Shown: one piece after another, positions 1 to 6,015 of the stretch | Layout of the letters: each line of letters starts with the position of its first letter | Numbering within the stretch: the stretch's first letter is position 1 | Assembly: GCA_937883885.1 (NCBI GenBank) | Contig: CAKZXL010000088.1 | Span: forward strand, 1-6,954 | Direction of reading: 5' to 3' | DNA from: an uncultured Aquincola sp. | GTDB taxonomy: Bacteria > Pseudomonadota > Gammaproteobacteria > Burkholderiales > Burkholderiaceae | DNA: 6,954 nucleotides | Made by a program: the position numbers and the translations under genes | Notes under the pieces: model-generated | Database searches by the model: none | Told to the model about the DNA's origin: nothing | The model's input: only the letters and a program-made list of their open reading frames with translations

Positions 1-495
1 CTGACCTCGATCACGGTGATGAACGCCATCCTGATCGCCGGTGCGCGCACTACCTGGGCCGCGGCCCACGACCTGCAGCAGGCGCGGCTGCTGGGCGGAT
101 GGCTCGGTGCGCGGCTGGGCCGCTGGGACCTGTCGCGCGGCATACCGCCGGCCTCGGTGGCGGCCATCGGCCTGGTGGCGGTGGCGCTGGTGGGCCTGGG
201 CACCGTCACTCGCGGCGGCTTCTCCACCATGGTGGACTACCTGTCGCCGGTGTACTGGGGCTTTCTGGTGCTGAGCGCGCTGTCGGTGCTGGTGCTGCGC
301 CGCACCCACCCCGAGGCGCCGCGGCCCTTCAAGGTGCCGCTGTACCCCTGGCTGCCACTGGCCTTCTGCGCCTGCTGCGGCTACCTGCTGGTGTCGAGCG
401 TGTTGTACGTGAAGGCCGGTGCGTTGGTGGGCCTGGGTGTGCTGGCGGTGGGAGCGGCGGTGCTGGCGCCGCGACGTGGTGCCACGGGCCCATAG
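1..495 (+). CDS. APC-family amino acid permease, C-terminal part (5' end outside window)
   Basis: This is the last 164 codons of an integral inner-membrane transporter of the amino acid-polyamine-organocation (APC) superfamily, ending at TAG 493-495. The frame is open from base 1, so the GTG at 16 is only an internal codon and the true start lies upstream. The visible part begins in a helix carrying the motif NAILIAGARTTWA, which resembles the conserved N-A-x-I-L-x-G-A-R segment of LAT/YfnA-like permeases. Four further hydrophobic segments follow, at roughly residues 48-63, 80-97, 114-131 and 138-153 of the fragment. The cytoplasmic loop FKVPLYPWLP before the penultimate helix is another family hallmark. 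The family moves amino acids by proton- or exchange-coupled transport; the substrate cannot be read from this fragment. It points toward the tRNA genes and ends before a strong hairpin. The family call is fairly secure. Confidence 0.85.
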   Translation: MTSITVMNAILIAGARTTWAAAHDLQQARLLGGWLGARLGRWDLSRGIPPASVAAIGLVAVALVGLGTVTRGGFSTMVDYLSPVYWGFLVLSALSVLVLRRTHPEAPRPFKVPLYPWLPLAFCACCGYLLVSSVLYVKAGALVGLGVLAVGAAVLAPRRGATGP

Positions 496-505
496 CAGGC
501 CGGGG

Positions 506-627
506 GCAGCGAGCTTGGGGGCGACACCACCCGCCCGCCGGGCCGCCCCAAGGGCGGGTGAGCCCCAAGGGTCCGAAGGGCCCTCTACCAGGGCCCAGGG
601 GGTAGCGAGCGCAGCGAGCTTGGGGGC
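506..627. repeat. GC-rich intergenic repeat element with nested hairpins
   Basis: A perfect 17-bp direct repeat (gcagcgagcttgggggc) lies at 506-522 and again at 611-627. Between the copies are two inverted repeats. The first has a 9-bp stem 528-536/552-560 (cacccgccc / gggcgggtg), flanked by an outer stem 514-520/563-569 (cttgggg / ccccaag). The second is GGGCCC at 578-583 and 591-596 around a 7-nt loop. The central ccccaag at 563-569 could pair equally with cttgggg in either outer copy. A shorter agcgagc duplication sits at 604-610 and 613-619. No coding frame here looks genuine. It resembles dispersed intergenic palindromic elements of GC-rich Betaproteobacteria; dispersal in the genome is inferred, not seen. 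Confidence 0.6.
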
Positions 628-640
628 TCCATCAAAGCGA

Positions 641-677
641 AAGGGCCGATGCTTGCGCATCGGCCCTTGCTGATTTT

Positions 678-678
<1 letters not shown>
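641..678. terminator. Probable bidirectional intrinsic terminator
   Basis: A perfect 12-bp inverted repeat (aagggccgatgc 641-652, gcatcggccctt 657-668) encloses the 4-nt loop ttgc. On the plus strand it is followed within a few bases by TTTTT (674-678), which suits termination of the permease transcript. Read on the minus strand, it lies 9 bp past the 3' end of tRNA-Leu and is followed by TTTCGCTTT, so it can also end the tRNA transcript. The location between convergent transcription units supports a shared terminator. Confidence 0.8.
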
Positions 679-762
<84 letters not shown>

Positions 763-776
763 ATTTCAGGGCCGCG

Positions 777-807
777 ACTGTAGCACGAGAAGTTGCGTGT
801 TTGGCAA
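777..807 (-). promoter_or_regulatory. Candidate sigma70 promoter of tRNA-Leu
   Basis: On the minus strand, a TACAGT -10 box (777-782) is preceded by TGC, giving an extended -10 of the TGn type. TTGCCA (802-807) is a possible -35 at a longish 19-bp spacing. The -10 lies 14 nt before the first tRNA base, which fits a short leader. The -35 assignment is the weaker half. Confidence 0.5.
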
Positions 808-821
808 GCCTTGCGCACAAC

Positions 822-833
822 TTGTCTAGACAA
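822..833. repeat. 12-bp perfect palindrome upstream of the tRNA-Leu promoter
   Basis: TTGTCTAGACAA reads identically on both strands. It lies between the tRNA-Phe terminator hairpin and the tRNA-Leu -35 region, about 14 bp upstream of the candidate -35. The symmetry and position would suit a dimeric regulator site, but no known operator was recognised and chance occurrence is possible. Confidence 0.4.
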
Positions 834-845
834 CCGGGTCCTACG

Positions 846-875
846 AAAAACCTTGGAAAGCCAGGCTTGCCAGGG
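846..875 (-). terminator. Probable intrinsic terminator of tRNA-Phe
   Basis: On the minus strand, CCCTGGCAAGCC pairs with GGCTTTCCAAGG (ten of twelve positions) and is followed directly by TTTTT (846-850). It starts 11 bp after the encoded CCA of tRNA-Phe, a suitable distance for ending the tRNA-Phe transcript. The two mismatches in the stem and the tight loop make it a moderate terminator, so some read-through to tRNA-Leu is possible. Confidence 0.6.
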
Positions 876-886
876 TCTTGCGATTT

Positions 887-962
887 TGGTGGCCAAGGGC
901 GGAATCGAACCACCGACACGCGGATTTTCAATCCGCTGCTCTACCAACTGAGCTACTTGGCC
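887..962 (-). tRNA. tRNA-Phe, anticodon GAA
   Basis: The reverse complement is a canonical 76-nt class I tRNA with encoded CCA. The acceptor stem pairs GGCCAAG with CTTGGCC. The D arm contains AGCTCAGTTGGTAGAGC. The anticodon stem GCGGA/TCCGC holds the loop TTGAAAA, giving anticodon GAA (plus-strand 927-929). The T arm contains GGTTCGATTCC. It lies 54 bp downstream of the ntrX stop on the same strand. Confidence 0.98.
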
Positions 963-971
963 AAGACCACG

Positions 972-999
972 AGTATAGCGTCAAAACTTGGGGCCGCAA
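972..999 (-). promoter_or_regulatory. Candidate sigma70 promoter of tRNA-Phe
   Basis: On the minus strand, TTGCGG (994-999) and TATACT (972-977) are separated by 16 bp and lie just upstream of the tRNA-Phe 5' end at 962. The -10 is close to consensus. Transcription would start only a few bases before the mature tRNA. A weak GGGG/CCCC hairpin (990-993/1002-1005) overlaps the -35. Confidence 0.6.
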
Positions 1000-1015
1000 T
1001 ACCCCGCCGCGTTTT

Positions 1016-1717
1016 TTAGAGCGCGCTGCGCTTGTTGCGGCTCAGGTCCACGCCCAGCTGCTTGAGCTTGCGGTACAGGTGCGTGCGCTCCAGGCCGGTC
1101 TTCTCGGCCACGCGGGTCATGCTGCCGTTTTCCTTGGCCAGGTGGAACTCGAAGTAGCTCTTCTCGAACGCATCACGCGCCTCGCGCAGCGGCCGGTCGA
1201 GGTCGAAGGACTGCTCGCTTTGCGGGCCCAGTTGCAGTGGCTGCGGCGGCGGCAGGCCGAGGCCGCCGGTCATCGCCGACTCCACCGTGAGGCCACCGTC
1301 GCCGCGCAGCGGCAGGCCGCCGCCCAGGGGCGCCGCCTCATGGCCGCGAGGGGCGGGCTTGGCCAGGCCGGCTTCCACCGCACGCAGCAGCTTCTGCAAG
1401 GTGATGGGCTTTTCCAGGAAGGCCATCGCGCCGTACTTGGTGGCTTCCACCGCGGTGTCGATGGTGCCGTGGCCGCTCATCATGATGACGGGCATGGTCA
1501 GCTGCGAGGTGCTGCCCCATTCCTTGAGCAGCGTGATGCCGTCCACGTCGGGCATCCAGATGTCCAGCAGCACCAGGTCGGGACGTCGGCGCTCACGCGA
1601 CGTGCGTGCCTGCGCGGCGTTTTCTGCAAGTTCGACGGTGTGACCTTCGTCGGTCAGGATCTCGGACAACAGGGCACGAATGCCGAGTTCGTCGTCAACA
1701 ACAAGTATTGTGGCCAT
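1016..1717 (-). CDS. ntrX: NtrX-like response regulator lacking the AAA+ domain (receiver + Fis-type HTH)
   Basis: A 233-aa DNA-binding response regulator, expected to be phosphorylated by the NtrY kinase encoded just upstream. Residues 1-118 form a receiver domain with acidic pair D8/D9, phospho-acceptor D52 (LVLLDIWMPDVDG), S81 in the NtrX-like stretch MMSGHGTIDTAV, and K103 in FLEKP. Residues 121-171 are a Gly/Pro-rich linker. Residues 177-193 (LREARDAFEKSYFEFHL) and the helix-turn-helix at 199-222 (RVAEKTGLERTHLYRKLKQLGV) match the C-terminal end of NtrX. The sigma54-interacting ATPase domain of about 240 residues found between these parts in full NtrX is absent: no Walker A motif, no GAFTGA loop, and no room for them. 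The ATG at 1715-1717 is 5 nt after the ntrY stop, and TGAGGA, overlapping that stop, serves as Shine-Dalgarno, so translation is probably coupled. Its targets are unknown. It could also be described as a RegA/PrrA-like two-domain regulator, but the sequence resembles NtrX more closely. Confidence 0.88.
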   Translation of the reverse strand: MATILVVDDELGIRALLSEILTDEGHTVELAENAAQARTSRERRRPDLVLLDIWMPDVDGITLLKEWGSTSQLTMPVIMMSGHGTIDTAVEATKYGAMAFLEKPITLQKLLRAVEAGLAKPAPRGHEAAPLGGGLPLRGDGGLTVESAMTGGLGLPPPQPLQLGPQSEQSFDLDRPLREARDAFEKSYFEFHLAKENGSMTRVAEKTGLERTHLYRKLKQLGVDLSRNKRSAL

Positions 1718-1722
1718 GATCC

Positions 1723-4017
1723 TCAGTGCGCCAGGGGAGGAGAACCGGCCACCACCACGGCGGCGGCGGCGGCGGTTTCGGCGGCGAGGTTCGAAAATGA
1801 TAACGAAACTTGCGCGCCTGCCGGTTGAGCCGTTTCGCCCAAGCCGGCCACTTCATCGGTACGGTTGCCGATGCGCACGCGTGCGCCATGTTCATCGGCG
1901 ATCTTCTTGACCACCGCCAGGCCCAGGCCGGTGCCTTTGCTCTTGGTGGTGACGTAGGGTTCGAACGCGCGCTTGAGCACCTTGTCGTTGAAACCGGGTC
2001 CGTTGTCCAGCACCTTCAGCCGCACGGCGCGCACGTCGCCGTTGTCGTTGCGCACGGCTTCGGTGATCACGTCGACATGGCCGTCGGCCCGTTCGTCCAC
2101 CGCATCCAGCGCGTTCTGCACCAGGTTGTGCACCACCTGGCGCAGCTGCGTGGTGTCGCCCAGGATGGCGGGCAGGCCCGCGGCGCACTGCGCGGTCAGG
2201 CGGCCCTGCTCGGCCTGCGCGCCATACAGCGCCAGCACCTCGCCCACCAGCTGGTTGAGGTCGAGCGGCCCCAGCGTGGCCGCCGGCAGCCGCGCATAGT
2301 CGCGGAACTCGTTGACCAGCTGCTTCATCGCCTGCACCTGGGCGACGATGGTGCCCACCGAGCGCACCAGCATCGCCTGGTCGGTGCCTTCGAGCTTGCT
2401 TTCCAGCTTGTGCTGCAGCCGCTCGGCCGACAGCTGGATGGGCGTCAGCGGATTCTTGATCTCGTGCGCCAGCCGGCGCGCCACCTCGGCCCAGGCGGCC
2501 GAGCGCTGGGCCGAGACCACGTCGGTGATGTCGTCGAACACCATCAGCCGCGCGTCGTTGGGCAGCACCGCGCCGCGCACCAGCAGCGTCAGCGTGTCGC
2601 GGTCGGCCACGGTGGGCTGCAGGTCGAAGGAGTCCTGCCAGTGGTCGCGCTCGCCGGCCTCGGGGCTGGAGCGGTGCAGCTCGAAGCGCTGCCACACGCC
2701 CTGCGCAAAGGCTTCCAGCCCCGGCACCTGGTCCAGCCGCTGGCCCACATGGGCCGACAGCGGCAGCTTGAGGATGCGGGTGGCGCCGGGGTTCACGCGC
2801 TCGATGTGGCGCTCACGGTCGAACACCACCACGCCGGCGGTCAGGCTGTCGAGGATGGTCTGCAGGTGGGTGCGGGCGCTCTCGAGCTGCGCCACGCCGC
2901 GCTGCACCTGCTCGCGCGCCTGGCCCAGCTGCTCGGTCATGTCGGCAAAGCTGCGGGTCAGGCCGCCCAGCTCGTCGCCGGCGGTGGACACCGGCTTGGC
3001 CGTCAGGTCGCCCTGGGCCACCTGACGCACGCCTTCGGCCAGCAGCAGCAGCGGCCGCGCCAGCTGCGTGCCCAGCAGGCCGGCCAGCAGCACCGCACCG
3101 AACACCGCCAGGATGAGCGCCAGCGTCAGCGTGCCGACGTACATCTTGCGCAGGCCGTCGCGCGACAAGGCGCGCTGCTGGTACTCGCGGTAGGCGCTTT
3201 GCACCGCCAGCGCATTGGTGGCCAGCGCGGCCGGCACCGGCTGCACCACCAGCAGGAAGCGGTCCTCGCCGGCCAGCGTGATGTCGTTGTTGGGAATGAG
3301 CGCCAGCGCCCGCACCCGCCCGCGCGGCGCGGCGCCGGGCGTGGGCTCGTCGTCCAGTCCCTCCAGCTGGGCTGCGGCGCGCAGCAGCCGGGCCTGCCGC
3401 AGCTGCTGGGCCGAGGGTCGCTCGGGCGCGATGGCGGCGCCGGCACTGCCGCCCGCGGCCACCAGGCTTTGCCCGCTGGCATTGAGCAGGGCCACCTGCT
3501 CGGCGCCCAGCTGCTCGCGCAGGCGCTCGAGCTGCAGCGTGTCGGGCTGCAGTCGCGTTTCGGCCATGCGGTCGGCGGCGGCGCGGGTGCGGTCGCCCAG
3601 GTCCACCACCAGCGCGTCCAGCGTGCTGCGGCCCAGGTTGAGGCCGGCGTCCAGCGCGCCCTCCACCTTGGTGTCGAACCAGGCTTCGATGCTGCGGGTG
3701 ACGAACTGGTAGCTCACGGTGTAGATGAGCACACCCGGCACCACGCCCACCAGCGCGAAGATGCCTGCCAGCTTGAACAGCAGCTTGCTACCGAACTTGC
3801 CGCGCTTGAGCCGCACCAGCAGCCGCACCGCGGCCAGCAGCACCACCAGCGCCAGCAGCGCCGCCACGGTGACGTTGACCCAGAACAGCCAGACGAAATT
3901 GCGCTCGTAGAACACGCGCGTGTCCGTCGTCAGGGCCAGCACGAAGGTGAGCACCAGGGCCACGCCGATGGCGGCCACCAGCGACACGATCCAGGCCCAG
4001 CGAAGCGACTTGCTCAT
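1723..4017 (-). CDS. ntrY: NtrY-family membrane sensor histidine kinase
   Basis: A 764-aa transmembrane histidine kinase that would autophosphorylate on His and pass the phosphate to the adjacent NtrX-like regulator. Three hydrophobic helices occur near the N-terminus (about 8-29, 42-67, 84-104), then an extracytoplasmic region (about 105-292) and a fourth helix (294-318): the NtrY layout. A HAMP domain follows (about 320-372), then a PAS domain (about 384-500). The HisKA domain has H518 in ARRLAHEIKNPLTPIQLSAE. The ATPase domain has an N box around N635 (LVQNALDAV), G1 DNGPGF (671-676), F box FEPYVT (685-690) and G2 TKSKGTGLGL (691-700), so all catalytic motifs look intact. The frame stays open upstream to 4269, but that overlaps the DUF4390 gene; the ATG at 4015-4017, 7 nt after the DUF4390 stop, gives a normal N-terminus. 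The C-terminal tail has an Ala-rich run encoded by a GCC/CGG triplet repeat. Family roles include nitrogen, redox and envelope responses; the signal here is unknown. Confidence 0.93.
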   Translation of the reverse strand: MSKSLRWAWIVSLVAAIGVALVLTFVLALTTDTRVFYERNFVWLFWVNVTVAALLALVVLLAAVRLLVRLKRGKFGSKLLFKLAGIFALVGVVPGVLIYTVSYQFVTRSIEAWFDTKVEGALDAGLNLGRSTLDALVVDLGDRTRAAADRMAETRLQPDTLQLERLREQLGAEQVALLNASGQSLVAAGGSAGAAIAPERPSAQQLRQARLLRAAAQLEGLDDEPTPGAAPRGRVRALALIPNNDITLAGEDRFLLVVQPVPAALATNALAVQSAYREYQQRALSRDGLRKMYVGTLTLALILAVFGAVLLAGLLGTQLARPLLLLAEGVRQVAQGDLTAKPVSTAGDELGGLTRSFADMTEQLGQAREQVQRGVAQLESARTHLQTILDSLTAGVVVFDRERHIERVNPGATRILKLPLSAHVGQRLDQVPGLEAFAQGVWQRFELHRSSPEAGERDHWQDSFDLQPTVADRDTLTLLVRGAVLPNDARLMVFDDITDVVSAQRSAAWAEVARRLAHEIKNPLTPIQLSAERLQHKLESKLEGTDQAMLVRSVGTIVAQVQAMKQLVNEFRDYARLPAATLGPLDLNQLVGEVLALYGAQAEQGRLTAQCAAGLPAILGDTTQLRQVVHNLVQNALDAVDERADGHVDVITEAVRNDNGDVRAVRLKVLDNGPGFNDKVLKRAFEPYVTTKSKGTGLGLAVVKKIADEHGARVRIGNRTDEVAGLGETAQPAGAQVSLSFSNLAAETAAAAAVVVAGSPPLAH
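1758..1775. repeat. (CGG)6 trinucleotide tract in the 3' end of ntrY
   Basis: Six perfect CGG units, with two more CGG-like units shortly after (1779-1785), encode much of the alanine run in the C-terminal tail of NtrY, beyond the ATPase domain. Changes by whole triplets would alter only the length of this tail and keep the frame. Confidence 0.7.
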
Positions 4018-4024
4018 CGCCCGC

Positions 4025-4603
4025 TCACTGCGCCTCGACCTGCACGGTGCGTTCCACCTGCAAGGTCCAGTCGGCCAAGGTGCCGATGCCGATCTGCATC
4101 GGCCGCGGCAGCTGGCCGGTGTCCAGCCGGAAGGTGAAGTCGACGTACAGCGGCTGGTCGGGCTCGACCTTGGCCAGGTCGGCCACCGGCCAGTTGCTGC
4201 CGCGCGAGATGGCGGCCAGCGCTTCGGCCTGCGTGCCGTACGACTGGTGCAGCCCGCCCTGGCTGACACGCCAGCTGGCCGTCAGCGGCTGGAAGGACAG
4301 GCGCCACGAACGGTTGGCGCGGCCCACCCGCTCATCGCGCCAGTACCAGCGCGGGCGGTAGGTGGTGGCCTGCGCCTCGAAGTAGATGGGCACGCCGCGC
4401 TGCAGGGCTTCGTCCACCACGCGGGGCAGCTGCAGCCGCACGTTGTAGTCCAGCACCAGCCCGCCCTCGGGCTTGCGCACGGCCAGCTCCAGCAGGTCCA
4501 CGCCCTGCGCCGTGGCCGGCACGACGGCGACCGACAGCCAGGCCATCAGCCAGGCAGACAGCAGGGCCCGCCATGCGAGCGGCCCGAGAAGGGAGCGGAC
4601 CAT
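4025..4603 (-). CDS. DUF4390-domain exported protein
   Basis: A small protein of unknown function (192 aa from this start) that matches my recollection of the DUF4390 family, found between rsmB and ntrY in Betaproteobacteria. It opens with a signal peptide: Arg residues at 3 and 12, a hydrophobic core at about 13-28, and a likely cleavage site after ATA (residue 32). The mature part is a single domain with beta-rich character, including LVLDYNVRLQLP, a central WYWRDERVGRANRSWRLSF segment and the ending LQVERTVQVEAQ. No catalytic motif was recognised; it is probably periplasmic. The ATG at 4601-4603 is preferred for its compact signal peptide. A TTG at 4631-4633, immediately after the rsmB stop, is an alternative that adds ten residues; neither has a clear Shine-Dalgarno. 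Its position between rsmB and ntrY, with gaps of tens of bases or fewer, implies co-transcription and invites the idea that it works with the extracytoplasmic part of NtrY. Confidence 0.8.
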   Translation of the reverse strand: MVRSLLGPLAWRALLSAWLMAWLSVAVVPATAQGVDLLELAVRKPEGGLVLDYNVRLQLPRVVDEALQRGVPIYFEAQATTYRPRWYWRDERVGRANRSWRLSFQPLTASWRVSQGGLHQSYGTQAEALAAISRGSNWPVADLAKVEPDQPLYVDFTFRLDTGQLPRPMQIGIGTLADWTLQVERTVQVEAQ

Positions 4604-4633
4604 CCGGCAGCGGATCACGGCGGTGCGGGTCAA

Positions 4634-5944
4634 TCAGGTCTTGTGCAGGAGCGCGTAGTAGAAGCCGTCGGACACCACGGCTTCGGCGGGATTGTCAGCC
4701 ACCGGCAGCAGATGCCCGGGCGATGCCGGGTCCAGCCGCGCGCCGGCCGCGCCGTGGCGTTGCAAAAACGCATCGGTCTGCTGGCTGCCTTCGGCCCGGA
4801 ACACCGAGCAGGTGGCCAGCAGCAGCCGGCCGCCCGGCGCCAGCAATGGCCACAGCGCCTCCAGCATCTGCGCCTGCACCTGGGCCAGCGCCATGATGTC
4901 CTCGGCCCGGCGCAGCCAGCGGATGTCGGGGTGGCGGCGCACGATGCCCGAGGCGCTGCAGGGCGCGTCCAGCAGGATGGCGTCGAAGGGCCGACCGTCC
5001 CACCAGCCACGCGGGTCGCGCGCATCGGCGGCCGCCACCTGCGCCTGCAGCCCCAGGCGGTTGAGCGTTTCCTGCACGCGCTTCAGGCGCACCGGGTCGC
5101 TGTCCAGCGCCAGCAGGTCCAGCTCGGCCAGCTCCAGCAGGTGGGCCGTCTTGCCGCCGGGGGCGGCGCAGGCATCCAGCACGCGGGCGCCTGCGGGCAG
5201 CGGCGGCAGCGTGCCTTCGCCATGCACCAGCAGCGGCGCTGCCCGCTGGGCGGCGGCGTCCTGCACCGAGACTTCGCCTTCCGCGAAGCCGGGCAGATGT
5301 TGCACCGGGCAGGGCTCGGCCAGCACCAGCGCCTGCGGGCCGACGACGGTGGCCGCCCGCCCCTGCGCTGCCAGCCGCTGCGCATAAGCCTGCGCCGTGC
5401 CGCGCCGCGCATTGACGCGCAGCGTCATCGGTGGGCGGCGGTTGGCGGCCTGCAGCACCGGCTGCCACTGGGCGGGCCAGTCCTGCTTGATGCGGTCGAT
5501 CCACCACAGCGGATGGTTGAAGGCGGCCACCGGGTCGTGCGTGGCCGCAGCCACCAGCGCCGCCCGCTCGCGCAAAAAGCGCCGCAGCACGGCATTGATG
5601 AAGCCGGCCGCCGCCGGCGTGCGCTTGTGGGCCGCGGCCACGGCCTGGTCCACCAGCGTGTGGTCGCCATAGGGCGGCGCCTCGGTGGGCCACAGCAGCG
5701 CCAGCGCGGTGACCAGCAGCGCATCGACCTTGGGCGGCGGTGTCTTGGGGGCCACGGCCTCGCGCACCTTGGCCGCGCCGCCCAGCCAGCGCAGCGCATG
5801 GAAGCTCAGCGCCTGGGTGCCGGCGCGGGCATCGGGCGGCACGCGGGCGATCACGTCGGTCAGGGATTTGCCGCTGCGCACGGCCATCACGGCATCGGCC
5901 GTGTGGTCCAGCAGGCGGGAAAGCGGCAGGGCGTGCGGGGTCAT
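4634..5944 (-). CDS. rsmB: 16S rRNA (cytosine-967-C5)-methyltransferase RsmB
   Basis: A 436-aa cytoplasmic enzyme that transfers a methyl group from S-adenosylmethionine to C5 of cytosine 967 (E. coli numbering) of 16S rRNA. Residues 1-140 form the NusB-like RNA-binding domain, including FINAVLRRFLRERAALV. PPMTLRVNARRG (171-182) opens the methyltransferase part. The AdoMet site is VLDACAAPGGKTAHLLE (255-271). Motif IV is LLDAPCSASGIVRRHPDIRW with C329, and motif VI is LLLATCSV with C379. The two cysteines correspond by position to C325 and C375 of the E. coli enzyme, where the second is the nucleophile and the first helps release the product. The length is normal for the family. The ATG at 5942-5944 aligns with the usual N-terminus; the Shine-Dalgarno is weak. 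It is the first gene of the minus-strand operon and is divergent from folE. Confidence 0.95.
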   Translation of the reverse strand: MTPHALPLSRLLDHTADAVMAVRSGKSLTDVIARVPPDARAGTQALSFHALRWLGGAAKVREAVAPKTPPPKVDALLVTALALLWPTEAPPYGDHTLVDQAVAAAHKRTPAAAGFINAVLRRFLRERAALVAAATHDPVAAFNHPLWWIDRIKQDWPAQWQPVLQAANRRPPMTLRVNARRGTAQAYAQRLAAQGRAATVVGPQALVLAEPCPVQHLPGFAEGEVSVQDAAAQRAAPLLVHGEGTLPPLPAGARVLDACAAPGGKTAHLLELAELDLLALDSDPVRLKRVQETLNRLGLQAQVAAADARDPRGWWDGRPFDAILLDAPCSASGIVRRHPDIRWLRRAEDIMALAQVQAQMLEALWPLLAPGGRLLLATCSVFRAEGSQQTDAFLQRHGAAGARLDPASPGHLLPVADNPAEAVVSDGFYYALLHKT

Positions 5945-6015
5945 CGAGGCAGTCTACCCAGCGGCCAAGGACGTAACAGACAATGCCAGGAGCCCGAGCA
6001 GGGCCGGAGCACCGA
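5945..6015. promoter_or_regulatory. Divergent intergenic region between rsmB and folE
   Basis: These 71 bp must hold, or lie close to, the promoters of the rsmB-ntrX operon (leftward) and of folE-BLUF (rightward). The folE Shine-Dalgarno GGAG is visible at 6006-6009. No convincing sigma70 promoter was found in either direction: on the minus strand TTGTCT and TAGACT occur but are 21 bp apart, and on the plus strand no paired -35/-10 boxes stand out. Either promoter may use another sigma factor or lie inside the opposite gene. Confidence 0.4.

Noticed and set aside
16..18. GTG at 16 as the start of the permease
   Set aside because: The frame is open to base 1 and the conserved NAILIAGAR motif is part of a helix that begins upstream, so the gene is cut by the window edge.
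1016..1717. ntrX as a frameshifted or decayed full-length gene
   Set aside because: The frame is continuous and the linker spans only about 50 codons, so no hidden AAA+ domain fits in any frame; receiver and HTH motifs are intact.
1810..4137. Long open frame on the plus strand (775 codons) opposite ntrY
   Set aside because: It is antisense to a gene with complete kinase motifs. Its translation is rich in His, Gln, Arg and Ala without domain motifs, as expected for a mirror frame in GC-rich DNA.
1723..4269. Upstream-extended start for ntrY
   Set aside because: The extra 84 residues overlap the DUF4390 gene in another frame and are not NtrY-like; the ATG at 4017 gives a normal membrane-helix N-terminus.
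5983..6015. ATG at 5983 as the folE start
   Set aside because: The added residues MPGARAGPEHR look non-coding, while the ATG at 6016 has a well-spaced GGAG.
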